From: Candidatus Angelobacter sp. Gp1-AA117
GTDB taxonomy: Bacteria; Acidobacteriota; Terriglobia; Terriglobales; Acidobacteriaceae
DNA: 40,957 nucleotides
Reading direction: 5' to 3'
Assembly: GCA_003223515.1 (NCBI GenBank)
Contig: QHVI01000052.1
Location: 1-40,957, forward strand
Within the stretch, counting starts at the first letter, position 1; each line of letters begins with the position of its first letter. A model generated the notes under the pieces. That model searched no databases. It had not been told where the DNA came from and saw only the letters and a list, made by a program, of their open reading frames with translations. Made by a program: the position numbers and the translations under genes. This document shows positions 33,058 through 40,957 of this stretch, piece after piece.

Positions 33058-34464
33058 ATGACAGTAGCACTGAGTTTGCTTGTACATGGAGAGGCTGTCC
33101 GGTTTAATCGCGGTGAATCGGGGCAGGGCAATTTTGATTTTAAGTATATGACGGGCCGGGATGGCAAAGAGTATCCATACGTGAGCAGTCAATGTTTCAA
33201 GCGTTATTGGCGTGAGGCCCTTCAGGAGTCACTAAGCCCAATCACGCGAGCGACAGGTGCTGGGGGAAAAGAGAAAAACCAAGCATACACGGATGGTAAT
33301 CCTATTCAATATATAGACGATGATCTGTTTGGATACATGATTGCCGGGGCAGCCGATACCGATGACGATAAAGGTGAAGATCAAGACGCGCCTGATTCTG
33401 ACGATAAGCTGCTATTTGAAAAAGAAAATATTAAAGATGTCGAAACTTTAAAAGAAAAGCTCCTGGACGGAAGCAGCGCTTCGGAATTTGTTCTCAAAAT
33501 CTCTGGTATTGGTGAAATCCTACGATCGAAATCGTCCTCCGCGCAGGACCTTCAGGAAGCGATCTTGCAAGCTCTTAACACTGCGCTAAAGAACGATGAA
33601 CTCATCAGCTTGAATGCAGATAGTAAATCAAAAGATAGGATGTTGAAGAAACTTAAGGCTGCAAAAGATGAGGCGGCAAAATACGAAATAAACAAGGAGT
33701 TTCTAAAAAAGCTGTATGGGAAGCAGATGCAGGAGAAGCCAAAGCGTCCTACAACACGAAGGACGGCTCCAGTCAGGATGCATGCGCTGGTCGCATTCAG
33801 CGGAATCAAGACAGCAAGAGACTTCCAGACTTTTTCAAGAGATGTGAACTATACGGGCAAAAACTCTGTTTTGAACCCTAATTCACCAGGAATTTATTCA
33901 GGCTGGCTGAAGACGCGTATCTTGATCGAGTCGCATCGGATCGGCAAATTTTATATGGGAACCAACATGGATATTCTTGAAGCACAGGTCACGTCTCAAG
34001 AAATAAAGAAGGAGAAAAACCCATATTCGCGTGTTGCTGACACGCTTAATTACGTAGAGCTCGATCCAAAGGAAAGAAAACGCCGTCTTGTTGTTTCCTT
34101 GCAAGGATTAGCAAACATTGGAAACACACAGGGTCCAGCAAGCGGTGCACTCCACGACGGTAGCTTGCGCCCGAGAGCATTTGTCGCAGGGTTGATGAAT
34201 TGCGTAGATTCTCCCTTCGATGACGTTTGGAAGGGAACTGCCAGCGACGGACTGCCTTTGTTGGATATCGCTGCTTTAGTTGACGTTCTTAAGGATTGGG
34301 ATGATCTTTTCATGAAAAGGAAGCTCTATTTTGGTCTGCCGCATGAACTGAGATCACAAATAGAGGAATCACTCAAAGTTGAATTGACTACACTTGGCTT
34401 TGACGTCTTAATCGATAGTCCGCGTAAAGCATTATTGCAATTAGCCGAGGAGGCATTGCTTTGA
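33058..34464 (+). CDS. cas7: Cas7 backbone subunit (Cst2/DevR family) with a large insertion
   Basis: The 468-residue crRNA-binding backbone protein starts at the ATG at 33058 behind GGAG. Family motifs are ALSLLVHGEAVRFNRGE, EYPYVSSQCFKRYWREAL, DDDLFGYM, RTAPVRMHALVAFSGI and, late, RPRAFVAGLMNCV. Between DLFGYM (ends residue 94) and RTAPVRMH (from 235) lie about 135 extra residues: an Asp-rich acidic stretch (DTDDDKGEDQDAPDSDD) and then a Lys/Glu/Ala-rich, helix-forming segment. Typical family members are about 300-350 residues. Cas7 copies polymerise along the spacer RNA. It lies 10 bases after cas8 and overlaps cas5 by four. Confidence 0.88.
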   Translation: MTVALSLLVHGEAVRFNRGESGQGNFDFKYMTGRDGKEYPYVSSQCFKRYWREALQESLSPITRATGAGGKEKNQAYTDGNPIQYIDDDLFGYMIAGAADTDDDKGEDQDAPDSDDKLLFEKENIKDVETLKEKLLDGSSASEFVLKISGIGEILRSKSSSAQDLQEAILQALNTALKNDELISLNADSKSKDRMLKKLKAAKDEAAKYEINKEFLKKLYGKQMQEKPKRPTTRRTAPVRMHALVAFSGIKTARDFQTFSRDVNYTGKNSVLNPNSPGIYSGWLKTRILIESHRIGKFYMGTNMDILEAQVTSQEIKKEKNPYSRVADTLNYVELDPKERKRRLVVSLQGLANIGNTQGPASGALHDGSLRPRAFVAGLMNCVDSPFDDVWKGTASDGLPLLDIAALVDVLKDWDDLFMKRKLYFGLPHELRSQIEESLKVELTTLGFDVLIDSPRKALLQLAEEALL

Positions 34465-35162
34465 GTGAAGCGGTTCTGATCCGGCTTGCAGGAATTACCG
34501 CGCACTATCGTGATCCGCGATATAACACAGGTAAAATCGCGCGTGGGAATAACCTGTCGATTCGTACATTGCATTGTCCTCCTCCATGCACTGTGCATGC
34601 GATGCTTTGTGCTGCTAAAGGCGGATGGGTAGACCCGGACAAATTGGTTGCTGGATGGCGAATGGACTTCGATTCGCTTTCTTCCGATTTTCAACGGTGT
34701 CAATTGCCTCAACGGAGTCATTACAATTTCACGTTAGGTGCGCAAAAATTGGAGGCTTCACCGCGCATACGCGAATTCTTAGCATTTCCTTGTCTCACTC
34801 TTCTTGCCATTAGAGGAGTTGATCCGGAATGGTTTCGCCGTCCTGCTAATCCGCTTTGCCTGGGCCGGTCCGAGGATCTTGTGACAGAAAAACACGTAAC
34901 GAAAAATATTCCTTGGCGACGGATTCAAGAAGCCAACATCGAGCATCAATGCCTCCCCTTTTTTGTCGGTTTCGGAACCCTGTATCCAGCTCCTCTCTAT
35001 TTTGAACGTAACAGGAGGCCAGTGGAACTTTCTCCGAAGACAGATGCACGAATTGAGCAGCCAGTTCGGGATCGAGGCGAGAGTCCTAATTTGGCAGAAG
35101 TCATCGAAACAGGTGAACCATTCTTTTTGTGGGATTTCAGCCGTGTTACTGGCCAAAAGTAA
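34461..35162 (+). CDS. cas5: Cas5 subunit (I-B/Tneap-type)
   Basis: This 233-residue RAMP protein caps the 5' handle of crRNA in Cascade. The opening VLIRLAGITAHYRDPRYNTG with RTLHCPPPCTVHAMLCAAKG is a Cas5-type N-terminal beta strand and P-loop-like turn; NPLCLGRSEDLV matches the conserved LGR-ED segment of Cas5. The TTG start overlaps the cas7 stop (TTGA) and has GAGGAGG seven bases upstream. The cas3 start lies within its last codons. Confidence 0.85.
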   Translation: MSEAVLIRLAGITAHYRDPRYNTGKIARGNNLSIRTLHCPPPCTVHAMLCAAKGGWVDPDKLVAGWRMDFDSLSSDFQRCQLPQRSHYNFTLGAQKLEASPRIREFLAFPCLTLLAIRGVDPEWFRRPANPLCLGRSEDLVTEKHVTKNIPWRRIQEANIEHQCLPFFVGFGTLYPAPLYFERNRRPVELSPKTDARIEQPVRDRGESPNLAEVIETGEPFFLWDFSRVTGQK

Positions 35163-37389
35163 TCCTCCATGTGGCTTGCGTGACCACACTGAAGATGTGC
35201 TGGCTGCAATGCGTGAACTGCGGCTCATATGGCCGCAAATTTCCTTGGATCTCGATAAAGCAGCAATTTTCCATGATTTGGGCAAAGCAGCTGCCGGTTT
35301 CCAGCACATGCTCAGAAACCCGGGGGAGACTTGGGGTTTCCGCCATGAAATCTTATCGGCTGAAATATTTCGGCAGTGTTATGACGCATGGAAAGACAAA
35401 GAATTGCTAATTTACTTAGCTGTGATGACTCACCATAAAAACTTAGGCACTGGCACTGCAATAAGCCGCGATATGGAACAATGTTATTCGCGCAGTGAAC
35501 GCTCTCCTTGGTTTGCAAAATGGCGCGAACTCCAGACAGGGGTAGAGGAAATAAAAGCAGAATTTAGAGGCGTAGACCCGTGCTTGGACAAGTGGGTATA
35601 CAAACCCGACACTTCATCGCCCGCAAATGATGCGCTTGGCATGAAGAGACGACTAAAGCCGGTATTTGATGACGATACCTTTGCCACCGCCCGTGGCGCC
35701 TTGGTGGCCGCAGACCATTTGGCTTCCGCTGGCTTGGCAAAAGCTATCTTGGGCAAAAGTATTACAAGAACTTCATTGGAGAAGTATGCAAACAGCGAGA
35801 TCCGCGATTGGGCTGGATGGAATTGTATGCAGCATCGGGCAGAGGCCGAAAGTAATAGCGCAATCCTGATCGCGCCCACTGGCGCTGGAAAAACCGAGGC
35901 AGCGCTTTTATGGGCGCTTTCAAATCGTAAGGGCTACGAGCGAATGTTTTATGTATTACCGTATCAGGTCTCCATTAATGCCATGGCTGACCGGATAGCA
36001 AAGGCGTTTCCAGATGAGGAAGGTAATGTTCGGATTAGTAATACAAACAATGTGGCAATTTTGCATTCGAATGTAGACCTTGCATATCTGAAAGATGCGC
36101 TGGATGACGAACTGCCTCTGAATCAAGCAGCTGCTGTAGCGGTAGTAAAAAAAGATGCTGCCCGAAAAATCTATGCTCCCATTAAAATAACTACCGTCTA
36201 TCAGCTGTTGGATATATTTTTTGGCAAGAAATTTTTTGAAGTCGGGCTGCTGGAGCTTACCAATTCCCTCATCATTTTTGATGAAATTCATGCTTACGAT
36301 GGACACACATTTGGATTGATTCTGGTGTTGCTTAAGTATCTACAAAAATTGAATGCGCGAGTCTTCATCATGACGGCAACGCTTCCCTCAGCTCTAACAA
36401 ATCTGCTCGCGGAAGCATCTGGTATTAAGAAAGATCAGCAATTGCAATTGGTCGAATCCTCTTCCCTGCTGAAGGAAGTTCGACGGAAAATTATTCCTTG
36501 CAGCAGACTTATCGAGGATGCAGTTGGGCAAATTCGTAAAGCAGTCGAGAGTGGCCAAAAGACTGTGGTGGTCTGTAACACTGTTTCTAAGGCTATCCAG
36601 ATGTGGCAACAGTTTTCAGACTTACGCCCTCTTCTTGTCCATTCCCGGTTTACGTTGGGTGATCGGGCTAGCCGTGAAACAAAAGAAAATATTCAGAAAT
36701 ATAACTTAGTTATTTCGACCCAGGTTATTGAGGTTTCACTTGATGTCAGTTTTGATTCAATGTTCACTGAACTTGCTCCTGCAGACAGCCTGCTGCAACG
36801 TTTCGGACGAGTGAATCGCCATGGGAAATGCGATCTAACCAATCCAGGAATGTGCCATGTTTTTACCGGGCACGACCGTGGCTCTCATCGAATTTATGAT
36901 TCTCAATTGCTCAAGTTGACGCAAGAGCATATGCCAACTGAGCCACTAACATTTCACGTCGCATGTGATTGGGTCGAAAACATTTATCCAAATGGGCTTT
37001 CAGCAAAAGAAAATGTAGAAATGGAAAATGCCAGAGAGCTATTTAGCAAAGTTGTTATGCAGCTTACCCCAATGTTGGATTTGTCCAGTGATGATAAATC
37101 CACAGAAATGACCCTTTTCGAGTCTGTTCAGGTAATCCCAGAACAATTTGCTTCGCAATGGTCGAAGCTTAAAGACGCTAGAAGACATCTCGAGGCCAAG
37201 CAGCTTGTAGTGAATGTGAACTTACACTCATGGCGCGGTGCAGAAAATAGTTGCAAGAAACATGGTCTAGAAGTATATAGAGTGATCGATGACTGGAAAA
37301 TAGCGCAGTTTAGGTATTGCGAACACAAAGGACTACTTTTAGACGAGCACATTGCTGTGACACTTGCTACGGAAAACTGTGATGAATAA
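35143..37389 (+). CDS. cas3: Cas3 HD nuclease-helicase
   Basis: This 748-residue enzyme unwinds and degrades target DNA after Cascade binding. It starts at a GTG (35143) overlapping cas5 by 20 bases, because the conserved opening LLAKSN...GLRDHTEDVL begins there. HD nuclease residues: His15, His44-Asp45 (AAIFHDLGKAAAGFQ), His68 and THHKN (His97-His98). Helicase motifs: Walker A APTGAGKTEAALL, DEIH in LIIFDEIHAYDGHT, motif III MTATLP, motif V region STQVIEVSLDVSFD and motif VI LLQRFGRVNRHG. All catalytic motifs appear intact. Confidence 0.95.
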   Translation: MLLAKSNPPCGLRDHTEDVLAAMRELRLIWPQISLDLDKAAIFHDLGKAAAGFQHMLRNPGETWGFRHEILSAEIFRQCYDAWKDKELLIYLAVMTHHKNLGTGTAISRDMEQCYSRSERSPWFAKWRELQTGVEEIKAEFRGVDPCLDKWVYKPDTSSPANDALGMKRRLKPVFDDDTFATARGALVAADHLASAGLAKAILGKSITRTSLEKYANSEIRDWAGWNCMQHRAEAESNSAILIAPTGAGKTEAALLWALSNRKGYERMFYVLPYQVSINAMADRIAKAFPDEEGNVRISNTNNVAILHSNVDLAYLKDALDDELPLNQAAAVAVVKKDAARKIYAPIKITTVYQLLDIFFGKKFFEVGLLELTNSLIIFDEIHAYDGHTFGLILVLLKYLQKLNARVFIMTATLPSALTNLLAEASGIKKDQQLQLVESSSLLKEVRRKIIPCSRLIEDAVGQIRKAVESGQKTVVVCNTVSKAIQMWQQFSDLRPLLVHSRFTLGDRASRETKENIQKYNLVISTQVIEVSLDVSFDSMFTELAPADSLLQRFGRVNRHGKCDLTNPGMCHVFTGHDRGSHRIYDSQLLKLTQEHMPTEPLTFHVACDWVENIYPNGLSAKENVEMENARELFSKVVMQLTPMLDLSSDDKSTEMTLFESVQVIPEQFASQWSKLKDARRHLEAKQLVVNVNLHSWRGAENSCKKHGLEVYRVIDDWKIAQFRYCEHKGLLLDEHIAVTLATENCDE

Positions 37390-38722
37390 CGACACGATCG
37401 CCCAATTCAACCTTTTCACCGGCGAACTGGAGCCGCCGCGCACATATGAAATCCCGGAGACAGGATGGCTGTTCGATCCGGACTTTGGTGTCATCCTGCC
37501 GGAAGAGCGGGCCGGACAGGAGATCATGCTGGGTGAAGGCGTGCTCCTGGCGTTCCCGGCAGGTGAACGCTTGCGGGCGCGAAAAGCTGTAGCCAGCGTT
37601 GGAGCCATCTCATCGCTTGCAGCCGCCTCAACCGGCAATGGCGCGGTGGTGTATGGAAAGGCCGTGCGCCGCTATCCTGACGCTGATCCGTGGGTGGCGC
37701 AGACGGAAGACGCGGCGCAACTCATTCTTTCAGGATTCGGCATCTACCTGGGCAAGAAGAGCGAGAGGTTGCAGGTCAAAGTGCAGGGCAAGGTGGCGTA
37801 TGAGTTTCCTTTCTTCCGCATCAGCGAAGTGGTGGTTGCTTCGCGCGGCGTCTCGCTCTCCTCTGATCTGCTGAAAGAGTTCTGCGAACACGGCATCCGG
37901 CTGACCTTCATTGAACCCTCAGGACGGCCCTACGCCATGCTTTCATCGCCCATTCTTACCGCAACGGTGGCGACCAGAAGAGAGCAGCTCATGGCCTACT
38001 ACGATGAGCGCGGCCTGGAGATTTCCAAACTCACGGTGCGCGGCAAGATCCGCAACCAGCGGCACTTGCTGCTTTACTGCGGCAAATACCTGAAGGGCGC
38101 TGCGCCCGAGCGGTATGCGGTCATCGCGCGCCTGGCGCCCAAGCTGCGCGATCTGGAACTGAAAGTCCGGGCAGTCAAGGGCAAACACATTGAAGAATGC
38201 TCGCAGATGTTGCGCTCGCTGGAGGGCAAGGCCGGACAGCTCTACTGGGAGGGCATAAGGACGATTGTGGGAAACAAGGCTGAGTTTGCCGGCAGAGTAC
38301 ACCAGGGGGCAAATGATCCCGTAAACTCGCTGCTGAATTTCGGCTATGCAATTCTTTATTCCAACGTTTGGGGAGCGCTGATGAATGCCGGCCTGGAACC
38401 TTTTGGCGGATATCTGCATGTGGACCGTCCCGGCAAGCCTTCGCTGGTGCTGGACATGGTGGAGGAATTCCGGCAACCGGTAGTCGACAGGACCGTGATT
38501 GCATTCACCAACCTGGCCCAACCCGTAGGCATGAATGACGGCCTGCTGGACGAAGGCACAAAGAAAGCCCTGAGCCAGAAGATACTGGAACGCCTGGCGG
38601 CGCGCGAACCTTTTCAGGGACAGCAATATCAGGTGAGATCCATTATCCAGATGCAGGCGCGTGCCCTGGTAAGCTTTCTGCGCGGCAAGGGAAGCTATCG
38701 TCCATTTAGTTTCAGGTGGTAG
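37382..38722 (+). CDS. cas1: Cas1 integrase with a long N-terminal extension
   Basis: This is the 446-residue spacer integrase. Its start overlaps the cas3 stop by eight bases. Cas1 proper begins near residue 113 (LILSGFGIYLGKKSERLQVK) and contains the metal-site residues Glu290 (YWEGIRTI), His346 (GGYLHVDRPGKPS), Asp358 and Glu361 (LVLDMVEEFRQPVVDR). The first 110 residues (TGELEPPRTYEIPETGWLFD...LAFPAGERLRARKAVASVGA) are not part of a normal 320-345-residue Cas1 and do not look like a Cas4 or reverse transcriptase fusion. G+C content rises abruptly from cas3 to this gene. Confidence 0.93.
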   Translation: MNNDTIAQFNLFTGELEPPRTYEIPETGWLFDPDFGVILPEERAGQEIMLGEGVLLAFPAGERLRARKAVASVGAISSLAAASTGNGAVVYGKAVRRYPDADPWVAQTEDAAQLILSGFGIYLGKKSERLQVKVQGKVAYEFPFFRISEVVVASRGVSLSSDLLKEFCEHGIRLTFIEPSGRPYAMLSSPILTATVATRREQLMAYYDERGLEISKLTVRGKIRNQRHLLLYCGKYLKGAAPERYAVIARLAPKLRDLELKVRAVKGKHIEECSQMLRSLEGKAGQLYWEGIRTIVGNKAEFAGRVHQGANDPVNSLLNFGYAILYSNVWGALMNAGLEPFGGYLHVDRPGKPSLVLDMVEEFRQPVVDRTVIAFTNLAQPVGMNDGLLDEGTKKALSQKILERLAAREPFQGQQYQVRSIIQMQARALVSFLRGKGSYRPFSFRW

Positions 38723-38724
38723 CA

Positions 38725-39120
38725 GTGACCGAAGTCATAACTATGGTGATCTATGATGTCGAGGACGATTGGGCCCGCACCCAGGTAGCTGAGGCATGTA
38801 AGGATTTCGGGTTGATGAGAATCCAGTACAGTTGCTTTCGCGGCAAACTCTCCGGGAACAAGCGGGAAGAGCTGTACGAGAGGTTCCGCAAAATCCAGCG
38901 TGATTGGCAGAAGCGTTGGTACAAAGAACTGCCGCAGTCGCGATTTGAGCCAGTAGATTCTCCGGATTTTCCCCAGCGTCCGGCAACCGGTCGGTGGTTT
39001 CCGTCGTTCAAGATCATGATCCAGCCGCTGTGTGAGAAAGACGTGGTCGCGGCGGCCTATGCATATATGTACATGGACGTTGAAGAGTTCGCCCAGACGG
39101 CTAAGCGCGAGGAAAAGTAA
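38725..39120 (+). CDS. cas2: Cas2 with an internal insertion
   Basis: This is a 131-residue Cas2, the dimer that bridges two Cas1 dimers. The GTG at 38725 is chosen because AGGTGG precedes it; a GTG at 38716 would add three residues. MVIYDVEDDWARTQVAEACK and MRIQYSCFRGKLSGNKREEL are the normal first half with the conserved Asp. Normal Cas2 is about 90-100 residues; here about 35 extra residues (WQKRWYKELPQSRFEPVD...TGRWFPSF) stand before the last strand KIMIQPLCEKD. Its stop overlaps the cas4 start by one base (TAATG). Confidence 0.9.
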   Translation: MTEVITMVIYDVEDDWARTQVAEACKDFGLMRIQYSCFRGKLSGNKREELYERFRKIQRDWQKRWYKELPQSRFEPVDSPDFPQRPATGRWFPSFKIMIQPLCEKDVVAAAYAYMYMDVEEFAQTAKREEK

Positions 39121-39710
39121 TGTCGACGGCCGAACTTATACCACTGCGCGTGAATGATCTGAAACAGTATGAGTATTGTCCGCGTATCGTTTTTTATAAT
39201 ACGGTGATGCCGCTGGACCGCAAAGTAACATTCAAAATGCAGCGGGGGACCGAGGCCGAGTTTCAACTGGACGCATTAGAGAAACGCAGGAGTTTGCGTC
39301 GGTACAAGCTAAGCGAAGGAGAGCGGCGCTTCCACGTATCGTTGCATTCAGAGCGTCTTGGCCTCTCAGGCAAAATGGACCTGCTGATCGTGTCGGAGCA
39401 GGGGTATTTCCCGGTGGATTTCAAATATACGAGGGGGCGTCCGCATAGAAATCATATTTCACAGTTGGCAGGATATGCTGTGTTGGTGGAAGAGCAATAC
39501 CAAACCGAAGTTGAGACAGGCTTTATTTATCTTGCGCCGGTGGGTGAACTGGTTGCCATTAAAATTACCCAGGAGTTGAAAAAAGAAGTGGCAGAACGGC
39601 TCGCTATGATTAGGGACATGGTACGCGAGGAGCTTCTGCCGCCTCCAACGCCGATGAGGGCCCGGTGCTCGGAATGCGAGTTCAGGAATTATTGTGGAGA
39701 CATTTTTTAG
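39120..39710 (+). CDS. cas4: Cas4 nuclease
   Basis: This 196-residue RecB-like Fe-S exonuclease trims prespacers and checks the PAM. It contains the lone N-terminal cysteine (YEYCPRIVFYN, Cys20), GKMDLL, PVDFKYTRG (motif II/III Asp and Lys), QLAGYAVL (QxxxY motif) and three C-terminal cysteines (RCSECEFRNYCGDIF). It is the last cas gene, following cas1 and cas2 rather than preceding them as in most type I loci. The array begins 125 bases downstream. Confidence 0.94.
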   Translation: MSTAELIPLRVNDLKQYEYCPRIVFYNTVMPLDRKVTFKMQRGTEAEFQLDALEKRRSLRRYKLSEGERRFHVSLHSERLGLSGKMDLLIVSEQGYFPVDFKYTRGRPHRNHISQLAGYAVLVEEQYQTEVETGFIYLAPVGELVAIKITQELKKEVAERLAMIRDMVREELLPPPTPMRARCSECEFRNYCGDIF

Positions 39711-39835
39711 ATGAGCAGAATTACAGGAGCAATTTTTCGCAAACCTGGGGGGATTTTGAGCAAAATGACAGCTTGCGGAAACCCGGGCAATGGCCTACAT
39801 TATAAGCTGTTGAAAGCAAACAGGTTGTGGTTGCG
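39711..39835 (+). promoter_or_regulatory. CRISPR leader
   Basis: 125 bases between cas4 and the first repeat. A candidate promoter is TTGCGG (39773-39778), 17 bases, TACATT (39796-39801), just ahead of TATAAGC. GTTGAAAGC at about 39809-39817 resembles the repeat start GTTGAACGC. Confidence 0.6.
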
Positions 39836-40957
39836 GTTGAACGCGATGCCCCAATGAAGAGGGGACTGAAACTAAATTGTAAAAATCCAGTATGCGACAT
39901 CACTGGATGGTTGAACGCGATGCCCCAATGAAGAGGGGACTGAAACGCTTTGGAGCGATCATCCCCTTTTGGAGTTCTGTCGTTGAACGCGATGCCCCAA
40001 TGAAGAGGGGACTGAAACAACTCCAGTTCAATATCAACTCCGGACAGGGGCAGGTTGAACGCGATGCCCCAATGAAGAGGGGACTGAAACCCGGTAGTGC
40101 TGAGAGTAAGCGGATTCGTGAAGGTCGTTGAACGCGATGCCCCAATGAAGAGGGGACTGAAACATGGCGGCACGACCGTAATCAGCAATGCGGCTCTGAC
40201 GTTGAACGCGATGCCCCAATGAAGAGGGGACTGAAACGATTTCGAGGTAACGCTCATACGTTACCCCCGCTTCAGTTGAACGCGATGCCCCAATGAAGAG
40301 GGGACTGAAACGTGTAGCTTTGGGACCATGTTTCCAGTTTATCTGTGTTGAACGCGATGCCCCAATGAAGAGGGGACTGAAACTTTGCAATGGATGTTGC
40401 TATCGACCACCCCGCAAATGTTGAACGCGATGCCCCAATGAAGAGGGGACTGAAACTGATAGTGACGCGGTGAGTATTGTACAAGCGTAAGTCGTTGAAC
40501 GCGATGCCCCAATGAAGAGGGGACTGAAACGCCGTTGTCGCCTTTCACCTGTGCACCCCTGGCAACTGTTGAACGCGATGCCCCAATGAAGAGGGGACTG
40601 AAACATGTATATGCTAGACACCTTGCGGCCTTGTCTGCGCTTGTTGAACGCGATGCCCCAATGAAGAGGGGACTGAAACGTTTAGTCCTGGCCGTGCTGC
40701 CGTAAGCCAGGGCGTAGTTGAACGCGATGCCCCAATGAAGAGGGGACTGAAACTCGGGAGCAAACTCAGCAATCAATAGCTCATGCAATCGTTGAACGCG
40801 ATGCCCCAATGAAGAGGGGACTGAAACCTACGGCGGTGACGTGCAACGTAAGTTGTATGCCATTGTTGAACGCGATGCCCCAATGAAGAGGGGACTGAAA
40901 CAGCTCCTCTGAAACACCTCCCGGTTAATCAATACTGGTTGAACGCGATGCCCCAAT
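39836..40957 (+). CRISPR. CRISPR array, 37-nt repeats, 15 complete repeats plus a partial one
   Basis: The repeat is 37 bases, begins GTTGAACGCGATG and ends GGGGACTGAAAC, with a central CCCC/GGGG pairing around AATGAAGA. Copies start at 39836, 39910, 39982, 40054, 40127, 40201, 40275, 40347, 40420, 40494, 40568, 40643, 40717, 40791, 40865 and 40938; the last is cut by the window end. Every complete repeat looks identical by eye. The 15 spacers are 35-38 bases and all differ. The ACTGAAAC end predicts an 8-base crRNA handle after Cas6 cleavage. The cas4-side leader and the repeat orientation agree that transcription is on the plus strand. The intact, uniform repeats and full cas set suggest an active system. 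Confidence 0.99.

Noticed and set aside
37382-37720. Cas4-Cas1 fusion as explanation for the long Cas1
   Set aside because: The extension has no cysteine cluster or RecB motifs, and a complete cas4 exists downstream.
39721-40809. Minus-strand frames with repeated SPLFIGASRST-type peptides
   Set aside because: They are translations of the CRISPR repeats.
1-40957. tRNA, rRNA, transposase or prophage genes
   Set aside because: Nothing with a T-loop/acceptor pattern, rRNA-like stretch or DDE/serine recombinase motif was recognised on either strand by eye; a covariance-model scan would be decisive for small RNAs.

Overview
This 41 kb window looks like a chromosomal segment of an Acidobacteriota-type (Terriglobia-like) bacterium. 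That is an inference from gene content: an mraZ-rsmH-ftsL-ftsI cell-division cluster with a PASTA-bearing FtsI, a CHRD protein, a lactonase-type propeller lipoprotein, DUF3224, a GH57 glycosidase, a double-length LptF/LptG permease, a NurA-HerA-SbcD-SbcC set, and intergenic spaces packed with short dispersed repeat families. No rRNA, tRNA, transposase or phage gene was seen.

Layout. Positions 1-2.7 kb hold a secreted heptad-repeat (DRKD) protein with its own terminator and a secreted phosphoesterase with two Ig-like repeats. Positions 3.1-8.0 kb hold a division cluster behind a promoter with three 10-bp-phased MraZ boxes; it stops after ftsI. Positions 9.0-15 kb carry mostly single-gene units: an unknown protein, a CHRD protein, a lipoprotein propeller, a 47-residue lanthipeptide-like precursor with its own RBS and terminator, an HTH gene beside a CRP-type site, a DUF3224 protein and a glycine-zipper protein. 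Positions 15.4-20 kb hold a GH57 glycosidase divergent from a fused LptF-LptG permease. Positions 20.3-21.8 kb hold a vapBC toxin-antitoxin pair with a perfect operator palindrome and a decayed hybrid histidine kinase.

Positions 22-40.9 kb are the most interesting part. A same-strand run nurA-herA-sbcD-sbcC (DNA-end resection machinery) leads directly into cas6. After about 1.9 kb of repeats, a small unknown gene and a divergent XRE regulator with an 18-bp palindrome, a compact type I cas operon follows: cas8 (Cst1-like, CXXC/CXXC), cas7, cas5, cas3, cas1, cas2, cas4. It ends in a 37-nt-repeat CRISPR array (15 complete repeats, 15 spacers, a 16th repeat cut by the window edge). The effector genes cas8-cas3 are visibly A+T-richer than cas1-cas2. 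Cas7, Cas1 and Cas2 are each longer than usual, with an insertion or extension, and cas6 contains translated copies of the dispersed repeats.

How the genes may work together: Cas6 cuts the array transcript; Cas8-Cas7-Cas5 carry the crRNA and recruit Cas3; Cas1-Cas2-Cas4 acquire spacers. The neighbouring NurA-HerA-SbcCD nucleases could supply or trim DNA ends for repair and possibly for spacer acquisition. That last link rests on gene order alone. All domain calls come from reading motifs; no database search was run.
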